Origin: JBGUVL01 sp964370395
GTDB lineage: Bacteria > Bacillota_I > Bacilli_A > Erysipelotrichales > Erysipelotrichaceae
Reading direction: 5' to 3'
Assembly (NCBI GenBank): GCA_964370395.1
Contig: CAYJIZ010000013.1
Location: 1-64,000 of the forward strand
DNA length: 64,000 nt
This document shows, one piece after another, positions 26,049 through 34,253 of the stretch. The stretch's first letter is position 1. The number at the start of each line of letters is the position of its first letter. The notes under the pieces are model-generated. The model searched no databases. It was given only the letters and a program-made list of their open reading frames with translations, and was not told where the DNA came from. The translations under genes and the position numbers were made by a program.

Positions 26049-26948
26049 CTACATATCTTTAATAAAATAGTTTTGAATTACAACATTTTGAATAATTCTT
26101 GAAATTGCACTTACTAACCAGTAGAATGACATCCCTAATGGCCAGTTTAATGCGAAGATAACAATCATCCCTAATGATACATACATCATTGAGTTCATGC
26201 TGTTCATCATACTGCTTTGGTTGTTTTTAGGATTTGCATAATCCTTTGTTTTGATATTTTGTTCTTTCTTTCTTTTCTTTTGAAGCATTTGCGGAATCTT
26301 CATTGATAAGAATTGTGATACTGCCATTAATAAGAAGATAATAATAACAGCTACATCAAACTTCATAATTCCTTCCATTGGTGTTTGCGTTAAGTCAATA
26401 CCCATGAATAATCCTTCGTTTACTGCACTTGAACGTAATACCGCTTGGTACACAGCCATAATGATTGGCAATTGAATAAGCATTGTTACAATTGATCCAA
26501 AAGGACTAATTTCGTGTTTCTTATATAACGCTTGTGTTTCTTGTGCCATACGCATTCTTGAAGCTTGGTCTGCTTTTCCAGCATATTTTGCTTGAATACG
26601 TTGCATATCTGGTTGTAATAATTGCATTTTTTGTGCGGATACTTGTTGTTTAATTGACATTGCAGCTGTCCCTAAGTTAAGTAACAATGTCGCAACAATA
26701 ATCCCTAACCCTGCATCACCAGTATATTTAGCTACAATATTAATTAATTGTGCTACTGGCCAAACAAAGATATTGAACCATCCACCTGGTCCTGTAATAC
26801 AGTCAACATACCCTGTATTTAAATAAATAAGCATTTCTTTCATTACTTTTCCATCACCATCTCTAACGTTTACACATGCCGTTACAAATACTAATAAGAA
26901 TAGACTTAAGAAAAGCCATTTTTTGTGATCTTTTAAAGCTCTTTTCAT
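26049..26948 (-). CDS. yidC: Membrane protein insertase YidC (SpoIIIJ type)
   Basis: The 299-aa lipoprotein-type insertase has lipobox VTAC with Cys25, then five transmembrane segments including LGIIVATLLLNLGTAAMSIKQQ, which carries the positively charged groove. The cytoplasmic helical hairpin follows (MQLLQPDMQRIQAKYAGKADQ). It inserts small membrane proteins alone or with Sec. It sits between rnpA and jag as in typical Firmicutes. The short basic tail matches single-subunit YidC1-type proteins. Confidence 0.94.
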   Translation of the reverse strand: MKRALKDHKKWLFLSLFLLVFVTACVNVRDGDGKVMKEMLIYLNTGYVDCITGPGGWFNIFVWPVAQLINIVAKYTGDAGLGIIVATLLLNLGTAAMSIKQQVSAQKMQLLQPDMQRIQAKYAGKADQASRMRMAQETQALYKKHEISPFGSIVTMLIQLPIIMAVYQAVLRSSAVNEGLFMGIDLTQTPMEGIMKFDVAVIIIFLLMAVSQFLSMKIPQMLQKKRKKEQNIKTKDYANPKNNQSSMMNSMNSMMYVSLGMIVIFALNWPLGMSFYWLVSAISRIIQNVVIQNYFIKDM

Positions 26949-26971
26949 ATTTTCTCCTTCGCAAAATTTAG

Positions 26972-27313
26972 TTACTTATCTATTTTAACTTGTTTTGCCC
27001 TTTTATACAATCTTTCAATCGTTTTTTTGTTTGTGAAATAATCGTTTTTTATGAAATTTTCCTTTATTAATAAAATGGAGTCAAAATTTTCATTAAAATC
27101 ATAAATTTCACTAATCATCATACGTACTTGTCGTTTCACTTTATTACGTACCACTGCATTTCCAATTTTCTTTTTTACTGTAATTCCTACTCTACTTTTT
27201 GATTCACCTTTTGTCTTAGTGTAGAGCACAACAGAAGGATCCGCAAAAAATTTCTTATTTTTTATAATCATTTCAAATTCTTGCGATTTCTTAATACGAA
27301 ATTGTTTTTTCAT
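26972..27313 (-). CDS. rnpA: Ribonuclease P protein component
   Basis: The 113-aa basic protein has the RnpA signature around RVGITVKKKIGNAVVRNKVKRQVR. It binds the RNase P RNA and helps process the 5' ends of tRNAs. The start at 27313 gives the canonical MKKQFRIKKSQEF beginning. A strong terminator lies between it and rpmH, so part of its expression depends on read-through or its own promoter. Confidence 0.95.
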   Translation of the reverse strand: MKKQFRIKKSQEFEMIIKNKKFFADPSVVLYTKTKGESKSRVGITVKKKIGNAVVRNKVKRQVRMMISEIYDFNENFDSILLIKENFIKNDYFTNKKTIERLYKRAKQVKIDK

Positions 27314-27332
27314 ATAATCTCCCTTCTTAATA

Positions 27333-27365
27333 AAAATAACTCCATTCAAGTGGAGTTATTTTTTT
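27333..27365 (-). terminator. Terminator/attenuator between rpmH and rnpA
   Basis: A strong hairpin has stem ATAACTCCA/TGGAGTTAT with extended A/T arms and a T-run on the minus strand. It would lower rnpA transcription relative to rpmH. Confidence 0.8.
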
Positions 27366-27387
27366 AAACATTTTTAACTTTGGCTTA

Positions 27388-27522
27388 TTAAGCTGATAAA
27401 ACTTTTCTACCTCTTTTACGGCGACGTGCTAATACGTTACGTCCACCAACAGTTTTCATACGAGCTCTGAATCCGTGAGTTTTTTGATGTTTTCTTTTAC
27501 ATGGTTGATATGTTCTTTTCAC
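27388..27522 (-). CDS. rpmH: Ribosomal protein bL34
   Basis: The 44-aa highly basic protein translates as KRTYQPCKRKHQKTHGFRAR, then KTVGGRNVLARRRKRGRKVL and S-A, which is diagnostic bL34. It starts with GTG at 27522, six bases after GGAGGTG. It is the first gene left of the origin, divergent from dnaA, as in nearly all Firmicutes. Confidence 0.97.
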   Translation of the reverse strand: MKRTYQPCKRKHQKTHGFRARMKTVGGRNVLARRRKRGRKVLSA

Positions 27523-27572
27523 AAGAAGCACCTCCAATTCTTTTTTTCTATATTAATCAACATTGCTATATG

Positions 27573-27601
27573 ATTATATCGAATATATAACCATAAGTCA
27601 A
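27573..27601 (-). promoter_or_regulatory. rpmH promoter
   Basis: On the minus strand, TTGACT (27601-27596) and TATAAT (27578-27573) are separated by 17 bases, a near-consensus housekeeping promoter suited to a ribosomal protein gene. Confidence 0.8.
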
Positions 27602-27860
27602 TGAAACTTTAATATTTCTAAAACAGAATAATCATTCGAAAATGATAATGTCTTTTTATCACGAAATTGATTTTGTTTTAAACAAATAGATTAAAGTGTT
27701 TTATGATATGAGTCAATTATAAGGGATAAACAAAAAAATTCAATTTATTTAAATGAGTATTTTAAATAAAAGATAAGAATGTTGAAAACCAGTCAAATTT
27801 TGTATAAAAAAGACGCTTTTTTAGTTATATATTTACAAATTTTAGGAATTAATTAAGATA

Positions 27861-28184
27861 TGTGGAAAAATCTCAGTTTTTTCTATCGAAATATAACTTT
27901 TTGATGATTTTTCCACATATCTCTACACTTTTACACATAAAAATTACCCCCACTTTTCCACATAGTGTGGAAAATGTTGATAACTACCAAAACCCTCTAT
28001 TTAATAGTCTTTATGATGTGTATAACTATGTTGAAACCGTTTCCAGCTCGACCTTGCTTTTCCACACTTTCCACATGTAAAACTTTTTTTGCTACTTATC
28101 CACATTTTTTCCACAATTGAAAGATGTGGAAAACTCCAAATAAACCTTATTTCATACACTTTTTCCACAAAATACTGTGGATAA
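27861..28184. other. oriC, upstream DnaA-box cluster
   Basis: Within this AT-rich interval I count two perfect DnaA boxes: TTATCCACA at 28096-28104 and its complement at 28176-28184. One-mismatch boxes (TTTTCCACA type) occur at 27861-27869, 27909-27917, 27954-27962, 27966-27974, 28058-28066, 28107-28115, 28125-28133 and 28161-28169. The pair at 27954-27974 forms an inverted repeat around TAG. The flanks (27640-27860 and 28185-28290) are very AT-rich and include the likely unwinding region and dnaA promoter. Together with a smaller cluster after dnaA this makes a bipartite origin, as in Bacillus. Confidence 0.9.
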
Positions 28185-28306
28185 CTTCGAATGAAAATTA
28201 TTTCATATAGAAAAAGGCTATTTTTTAGTGTAAAATTTAATAGAAACTTAACAATATTTTTAATAGACAAAAAATATTATAGATCAATTGGAAGGGGGTT
28301 TTTTTA

Positions 28307-29641
28307 GTGTCTACTAATTCAGCACTATGGAATGATGTATTATCGCATATTCAAAAAAATAAAATTTTTGATATTCCCACCTACAATTCATATATAAAAG
28401 AGAGTTTTTTATATGATGTGAATGATGATTATGCCATTATCGAAGTTCCATATTCAACAAATAAGAGTTTTTTCAATACTTATATTAATGATTTTGAAAA
28501 TATATTAGGAGAATACTTAAATCGACAAATAAAATGTAAAGTTTTAATGAAAAATGAAATAAACAATGAAATTTCAAAGGAAGAGGAATACGAATTTGAA
28601 AATGGTAATAAGATTATCATTGAAAATACCTTTGATAATTTTATTCAAGGAGCCAGTAATAAAGCAGCGTATACCGCTAGTTTCTCTTTGGTTAATAACA
28701 TGGAGAGCATTACCTTTAATCCATTGTTTATTTATGGTAATTCAGGATTAGGTAAAACGCATCTATTGCACGCAATATGTAATCATATTAGAGTAAATCA
28801 TCCTAATTTAAAATACTTATACATTGATGGAAATGATTTGATTTCTTTAATTATTAAGTCTTTGTATCAAAAAAAGAGTGATCTTTTGATTAAAAAAATG
28901 AGTGAATTGGACTTTTTATTAATTGATGATATCCAACATTTAGCAAAAACGAACGATTCACAAGAATTATTTTTCAATATTTACAATAAATTAATTGCCG
29001 ATAACAAAAAAGTTATCATTAGTAGTGATGTGTATCCTTCGGAATTAAATAATATTAACAATCGTATTATTTCTCGCTTTACTTCAGGGTTATCGGTTGG
29101 TATTGATTCTCCTGAATTTGAAACATCTGTTTCAATTCTATACAAAAAATTAGAAGGAAGAGATCAAGAAAATATTATAAATGAAGAGGCATTATACTTT
29201 ATTGCGAAAAAATTTAGTGAAGATGTAAGAAAATTAGAAGGAGCATTAAATGAGCTTTTATTTAAAGCTATTTTATATAATCCTAAAGTCATTGATGAAG
29301 AATTTGCACAAGAATGTTTTAAAGACAATCCACAAGTTCATATGAATGATGAAATAACTGTCGTAAAAATTAAAAAAGTAGTATGCAATTACTACAATAT
29401 TACAAAAAAACAGATTGAATCCAAATCACGTACTGCTGATATTGCGAATGCAAGACATATCGCCATTTATTTATGTCGTGAATTGTTGGATATGCCATTT
29501 AAGAAAATTGGAAATGAGTTTGGTGGTAGAGATCATTCTACCGTGATGTCTTCGTATGATAAAATGACAAAAATGATTGATAAAAAGGAAACATATAAGA
29601 CAGCCATTATTCAAATTAAACAAAAGCTAAATATTAACTAA
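28307..29641 (+). CDS. dnaA: Chromosomal replication initiator DnaA
   Basis: The 444-aa initiator starts at GTG after AAGGGGG. Domain I occupies about 1-85 and a short acidic linker follows. The AAA+ domain has Walker A (GNSGLGKTHLL), Walker B (FLLIDDIQ), sensor I and box VII (NRIISRFTSGLSVGI). Domain IV carries the DNA-binding signature (DIANARHIAIYLCRELLDMP...GGRDHSTVMSSY). Spacing to the flanking DnaA boxes implies autoregulation. The sequence is more Lys/Asn-rich than the proteins left of the origin, matching the local AT rise. Confidence 0.98.
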   Translation: MSTNSALWNDVLSHIQKNKIFDIPTYNSYIKESFLYDVNDDYAIIEVPYSTNKSFFNTYINDFENILGEYLNRQIKCKVLMKNEINNEISKEEEYEFENGNKIIIENTFDNFIQGASNKAAYTASFSLVNNMESITFNPLFIYGNSGLGKTHLLHAICNHIRVNHPNLKYLYIDGNDLISLIIKSLYQKKSDLLIKKMSELDFLLIDDIQHLAKTNDSQELFFNIYNKLIADNKKVIISSDVYPSELNNINNRIISRFTSGLSVGIDSPEFETSVSILYKKLEGRDQENIINEEALYFIAKKFSEDVRKLEGALNELLFKAILYNPKVIDEEFAQECFKDNPQVHMNDEITVVKIKKVVCNYYNITKKQIESKSRTADIANARHIAIYLCRELLDMPFKKIGNEFGGRDHSTVMSSYDKMTKMIDKKETYKTAIIQIKQKLNIN

Positions 29642-29710
29642 CAATTTATCCCCTAGTTTTCCAACATAAAAAATGTTAAAATAATGTGGTAAATAAAGTG
29701 TTTTTGAGAC

Positions 29711-29728
29711 TTTTCCACAGTTTCCACA
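29711..29728. other. DnaA boxes between dnaA and dnaN
   Basis: TTTTCCACA at 29711-29719 is followed by a TTTCCACAC variant. This is the small downstream half of the origin, also possibly autoregulating dnaN transcription. Confidence 0.6.
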
Positions 29729-29778
29729 CACTAATAGTAATATACTTATAAAAAAATACATTAAAAGGAGGATTTCCA

Positions 29779-30897
29779 ATGTTTTTCAAAATTAGTAAAA
29801 AAGAATTTTATGAAGCCTTATCAACTGCAGCAAGAGCCATTTCTAATTATTCCCCTTTGCCTGCTTTTTCAGGTATTAAGTTTGAAGTAAGTGAAAATGA
29901 AATTTGTTTGGTTGGTAGTGACTCTGATATTTCAATCAAAGCCTTTCTAACAAAAAGAGATGACTACTATTTAGAAATTATTAAAACTGGTAGTATTGTA
30001 ATCGAATCAAGATACATTTTAGATATCGTAAGAAAAATAGATTCTGATACGATTGAAGTGGAAATATTAGATGGTTGTACTACACGTATTTCAGGAAATC
30101 ATTCTGATTATAAAATCAATGGTATGTATGCTAATGAATACCCATTGATCGATTTTAGTAAATGCGAAGATGAATTAGTAATGGAATCTAGTGTTCTTAA
30201 AAATATTATTAATGAAACAACATTTGCGACAAGTGAAAAAGAAACAAGACCTGTTTTATCAGGAGTTAACTTTAATTGTAATGGAACAAAGTTAGAATGT
30301 ATTTCTACAGATAGTTATCGTTTGTCTAAAAAGAACATTGAAATTGATCAATCTTTTGATTTTAATATTACCATTCCTTCAAAATCATTAAATGAAGTAG
30401 TGAAATCATTAGAAAATGAAAGCAATGTGAAATTGAGTATTTCAGATAAAAAAGTACAATTCATTTTAGATAGTGTTATCGTTCAAACTCGTTTGATTGA
30501 TGGATTGTATCCAGATACTTCTAAATTAATCCCAGACGCGTTTAAATACTCTCTGAGCGTTGATTTAAAAGAAATGTTATCTGCTATTGACCGTATTAGT
30601 TTTATTAAAAATGATGGAGTGAGTGTAATTCGTTTGTCGATGAATAAAAATGAATGCATTTTATCTTCTAAATCAAAAGAAGTAGGATCTGCATTAGAAG
30701 TATTATCTACTGCTTCTTATGAAGGAGAAGATTTGGATATTTCTTTTAATGGTAAATATGTTTTTGAAGCATTAAAAGTAATTAAGAGTCAACTTGTAAC
30801 GATTCAATTCAATGGAGAAATGATGCCTTTTGTGATTCAAGGTGTTGGTGAAAATTCATTAATTGAACTTGTTTTACCAGTTCGAACTTACGCTTAA
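29779..30897 (+). CDS. dnaN: DNA polymerase III beta subunit (sliding clamp)
   Basis: The 372-aa protein has the three-domain clamp layout, beginning MFFKISKKEFYEALSTAARA and ending ELVLPVRTY, the usual C-terminal LPVR-type motif. It forms the dimeric ring that tethers polymerase, MutS and others to DNA. A GGAGG ribosome site precedes it. It follows dnaA and is closed by its own terminator before the S4 gene. Confidence 0.97.
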   Translation: MFFKISKKEFYEALSTAARAISNYSPLPAFSGIKFEVSENEICLVGSDSDISIKAFLTKRDDYYLEIIKTGSIVIESRYILDIVRKIDSDTIEVEILDGCTTRISGNHSDYKINGMYANEYPLIDFSKCEDELVMESSVLKNIINETTFATSEKETRPVLSGVNFNCNGTKLECISTDSYRLSKKNIEIDQSFDFNITIPSKSLNEVVKSLENESNVKLSISDKKVQFILDSVIVQTRLIDGLYPDTSKLIPDAFKYSLSVDLKEMLSAIDRISFIKNDGVSVIRLSMNKNECILSSKSKEVGSALEVLSTASYEGEDLDISFNGKYVFEALKVIKSQLVTIQFNGEMMPFVIQGVGENSLIELVLPVRTYA

Positions 30898-30908
30898 AAT
30901 AAATGTAG

Positions 30909-30938
30909 AAATTGCCTTTTTTCAAGGGCAATTTTTTT
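30909..30938 (+). terminator. Terminator after dnaN
   Basis: AAATTGCC at 30909-30916 pairs with GGCAATTT at 30927-30934 and T residues follow. Confidence 0.8.
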
Positions 30939-31028
30939 CTTGTTTTTTATGTGGAAAACAGCTGAAAATATTAGTAAAAATTAGCAAATTATGTTATAAT
31001 AAAGTAGGTGAAAAATGAGGTTTTTACA

Positions 31029-31232
31029 ATGAAAATTAAAATAGATACAGATTACATAACCTTAGGTCAATTTCTTAAATTGGCAGACATTGTCTCCAGT
31101 GGTGGAGAAGCAAAATATGCAGTAAAAGAACTGTCTATTCAAGTCAATGGAGAAATGGAAAACCGTCGAGGAAAAAAACTTTATCCCAATGATAATATTG
31201 TCGTTGAAGGTAAAGCCTACGTTATTGAATGA
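31029..31232 (+). CDS. yaaA: S4-domain protein YaaA (RlbA-like)
   Basis: The 67-aa protein is a single S4-like RNA-binding module (TLGQFLKLADIVSSGGEAKYAVKE...VNGEMENRRGKKLYPNDNI). It occurs between dnaN and recF in most Firmicutes. The start at 31029 (MKIKIDTDY) fits the family; GAGG lies eight bases upstream. Its stop overlaps the recF start as ATGA, so the two are coupled. Its role is thought to relate to ribosome assembly. Confidence 0.88.
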   Translation: MKIKIDTDYITLGQFLKLADIVSSGGEAKYAVKELSIQVNGEMENRRGKKLYPNDNIVVEGKAYVIE

Positions 31233-32326
31233 TTATTGAAAATTTAAAAATTCGTAATTTTCGTAATTATGAAAATGAAATGCTTCAACTACAAAAAGGA
31301 ATTCATTTCATTACGGGTAAAAATGGACAAGGAAAAACAAATTTATTAGAGAGTATTTATTATTTGTCTTGTACAAAAAGCCATCGTACAAATGATAGTA
31401 AAGATGTCATTAAAGAAAAGGAACCTTTTTTTATTTTAGAAGCGAATATTTTAAAAAATGATCGTAAATTTAATGTGAGATGTATTTTAAATGAAGAAGG
31501 TAAAAATTTATTTTTCTATCATACACCAGTAAAAAAAGTAAGTGATTTTATTGGAACATTAAATGCTGTTATGTTTTGTCCAACAGATATGAATTTATTT
31601 CAAAGTTCACCAGGAACAAGAAGAAAATTCATTGATTTAGAATTGGGGAAGTTGTCCAAAACATATACGAATACATTAAATACATATTATAAGTTATTAA
31701 AAGAAAGAAATGCTTATTTAAAAAGAGAAACATTGGATGAACAATACATTCAAATAATAAATGAACAAATGATTGCATTACAAATTACAATTGTGAAGCA
31801 ACGTAAGAAGTTTGTTGATGATATTATAAAAAACAGTATGCAATTTTACCAACAATTAAGTAATGATCAAACAGTGATTCATTGTCACTATGAAAGTTTT
31901 GTGAATTATGATGAAGAAGATAAAATGCGTAATGAAATGAAACAAAAATACCAACAGAGTTGGGAAAAAGATAAATTATACAAAGTGAGTAATGTAGGAA
32001 TACACAAAGACGATTTTATTTTTATGATGAATGATCATGAAGTTGTATCTTATGCTTCACAGGGGCAAAAAAGAAGTATTGTATTGGCACTTAAATTAGG
32101 TATTGTGAGAACGATTTATTTGCTTACTAAATCCTATCCTATTTTATTATTAGATGATGTATTTTCTGAATTAGATGAGGATAGAAGAGAACAGTTATTA
32201 AACTTATTGGATGATGATATGCAAATATTTATATCATCTACAGATAAGATATTAATAAAAAACAAATTGATTCATTATTGGTATGTAGAAAATGGAACAA
32301 TTAAAAGGTTGAAGGAGGATTCGTAA
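31229..32326 (+). CDS. recF: DNA recombination and repair protein RecF
   Basis: The 365-aa SMC-like ATPase has Walker A (ITGKNGQGKTNLLESIYYLS), signature ASQGQKRSIVLALKLG and Walker B (PILLLDDVFSELD). It loads RecA at gaps with RecO and RecR. It overlaps the S4 gene by four bases and shares the last base of its TAA with the gyrB ATG. RecR is also encoded in this window. Confidence 0.97.
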   Translation: MIIENLKIRNFRNYENEMLQLQKGIHFITGKNGQGKTNLLESIYYLSCTKSHRTNDSKDVIKEKEPFFILEANILKNDRKFNVRCILNEEGKNLFFYHTPVKKVSDFIGTLNAVMFCPTDMNLFQSSPGTRRKFIDLELGKLSKTYTNTLNTYYKLLKERNAYLKRETLDEQYIQIINEQMIALQITIVKQRKKFVDDIIKNSMQFYQQLSNDQTVIHCHYESFVNYDEEDKMRNEMKQKYQQSWEKDKLYKVSNVGIHKDDFIFMMNDHEVVSYASQGQKRSIVLALKLGIVRTIYLLTKSYPILLLDDVFSELDEDRREQLLNLLDDDMQIFISSTDKILIKNKLIHYWYVENGTIKRLKEDS

Positions 32327-34242
32327 TGGAAGATGAAAAAGTAACCCATTCCTATACAGCGGATGATATTCAGGTACTTGAAGGATTAGAGGCTGTAAGA
32401 AAAAGACCAGGTATGTATATTGGTTCTACTTCGGCTAGAGGACTTCATCATTTAGTATGGGAAATTGTTGATAACTCAATTGATGAGGCATTGGCTGGAT
32501 TTGCAAGTGAAATTGAAGTTGCTATTGAAAAAGATAATATTATTCGAGTGGAAGACAATGGGCGTGGTATGCCAGTTGGAATTCACAAGAAAACAGGTAT
32601 CTCAACAGTAGAAACAATTTTTACTGTGCTTCATGCTGGAGGTAAATTCGGTGGAGGTGCATATAAGGTATCAGGAGGTCTACATGGTGTAGGGGCTTCG
32701 GTTGTAAATGCATTGTCTGAGTGGTTAGAAGTAAATGTACATCAAGATGGGAAAGTACATCATCAAAGATTTTCAAATGGTGGGAAATCAGAAGCAGCGT
32801 TAGAAATTGTTGGTGATACAGATAGACATGGATCGATTGTAAGATTCAAAGCGGACCCTACTATTTTTACGGAAACGACAACCTATGATTTTGAAACATT
32901 AAATACACGTATTCGCCAATTGGCTTTCTTAAACAAAGGAATTAAATTAATTCTAATTGATGAAAGAGGCGAAGAAGAACATCGTATTGAATATTACTAT
33001 GAAGGTGGTATTAAAGAATACGTTAAGTATTTAAACCAAAATAAAGAATTAATTCATGAAGATATTATTTATGTAGAAGGAAAAGAGTCAGGAATTGTAA
33101 CGGAAATAGCATTACAATACAATACAGGCTATTTACCAGCTGTTTATTCCTTCTGTAATAATATTAATACTGCCGAAGGTGGAACGCATGAGGATGGATT
33201 TAAATTAGCATTAACACGTATCATTAATAAATATGGTAGTGAAAGTGGTGCACTTAAAAAAGATGAAACATTAACTGGAGACGATTGTCGTGAAGGATTA
33301 ACAGCAATTATTTCAGTAAAACATCCTGATCCTCAATACGAAGGACAAACCAAAACAAAATTAGGAAATTCAGAAGTACGTAAAATTGTTTCTAATATAT
33401 TAGGGGAACAATTAGAACGTTTCTTTATGGAAAATCCAGATACTGCGAAACTTGTTATCGACAAAGCTATTTTAGCGAGCAAAGCAAGAGTAGCAGCCAA
33501 AAAAGCGCGTGAGCTTACAAGAAGAAAAAGTGCATTAGAAATTTCTTCTCTTCCAGGTAAATTAGCCGATTGTTCAAGTAAAGATGCAACAGAGTGCGAA
33601 ATTTATATAGTCGAAGGGGACTCTGCGGGAGGAAGTGCGAAACAAGGTAGAGATAGTAAATACCAAGCTATTTTACCGCTTCGTGGGAAAATTCTAAACG
33701 TAGAGAAAGCAAGATTACACCGTATTTTTGAAAACAATGAAATTAGAAGTATGATCACTGCCTTTGGTTGTGGGATTGGTGAAGAAATGGACGTATCAAA
33801 ACTACGTTATCATAAAATTATCATCATGACCGATGCCGATGTCGATGGTGCGCATATTTGTACATTATTATTAACTTTCTTTTATCGTTACTTACGTCCA
33901 ATTATTGAAGGTGGTTACATTTATATTGCACAACCACCATTATTTAAAGTGGCAAAAGGAAATAAAATTGAGTATGTATACAAAGAAGAAAATTTAAAAG
34001 AAACACTGACTGAGATGGGCGATAATGTAAATGTGCAACGTTATAAAGGTCTTGGGGAAATGAATGCAGAACAACTTTGGGAAACAACGATGGATCCAGC
34101 ATACCGTACTTTGAAAAAAGTAGAAATTGACGATGCGATGGAAGCCGACAATGTATTCTCTATGTTGATGGGTGATGAAGTAGAACCAAGAAGAAAATTC
34201 ATACAAGAAAACGCAATTTACGTTAAGAACTTGGATGTTTAG
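32326..34242 (+). CDS. gyrB: DNA gyrase subunit B
   Basis: The 638-aa ATPase subunit has GHKL motifs (EIVDNSIDEALAG, EDNGRGMPVGIH, VSGGLHGVGASVVNALS), the transducer domain, then Toprim with EGDSAGGSAKQGRD and DADVDGAHI. It provides the ATP-driven gate of gyrase with GyrA. Coupled to recF by an overlapping TAATG, it is followed 11 bases later by gyrA. Confidence 0.98.
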   Translation: MEDEKVTHSYTADDIQVLEGLEAVRKRPGMYIGSTSARGLHHLVWEIVDNSIDEALAGFASEIEVAIEKDNIIRVEDNGRGMPVGIHKKTGISTVETIFTVLHAGGKFGGGAYKVSGGLHGVGASVVNALSEWLEVNVHQDGKVHHQRFSNGGKSEAALEIVGDTDRHGSIVRFKADPTIFTETTTYDFETLNTRIRQLAFLNKGIKLILIDERGEEEHRIEYYYEGGIKEYVKYLNQNKELIHEDIIYVEGKESGIVTEIALQYNTGYLPAVYSFCNNINTAEGGTHEDGFKLALTRIINKYGSESGALKKDETLTGDDCREGLTAIISVKHPDPQYEGQTKTKLGNSEVRKIVSNILGEQLERFFMENPDTAKLVIDKAILASKARVAAKKARELTRRKSALEISSLPGKLADCSSKDATECEIYIVEGDSAGGSAKQGRDSKYQAILPLRGKILNVEKARLHRIFENNEIRSMITAFGCGIGEEMDVSKLRYHKIIIMTDADVDGAHICTLLLTFFYRYLRPIIEGGYIYIAQPPLFKVAKGNKIEYVYKEENLKETLTEMGDNVNVQRYKGLGEMNAEQLWETTMDPAYRTLKKVEIDDAMEADNVFSMLMGDEVEPRRKFIQENAIYVKNLDV

Positions 34243-34253
34243 GAGGTGTCTAA

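Noticed and set aside
27862..28270. Short ORFs on both strands within the origin
   Set aside because: They consist of translated DnaA boxes, lack ribosome sites and have no recognisable composition.
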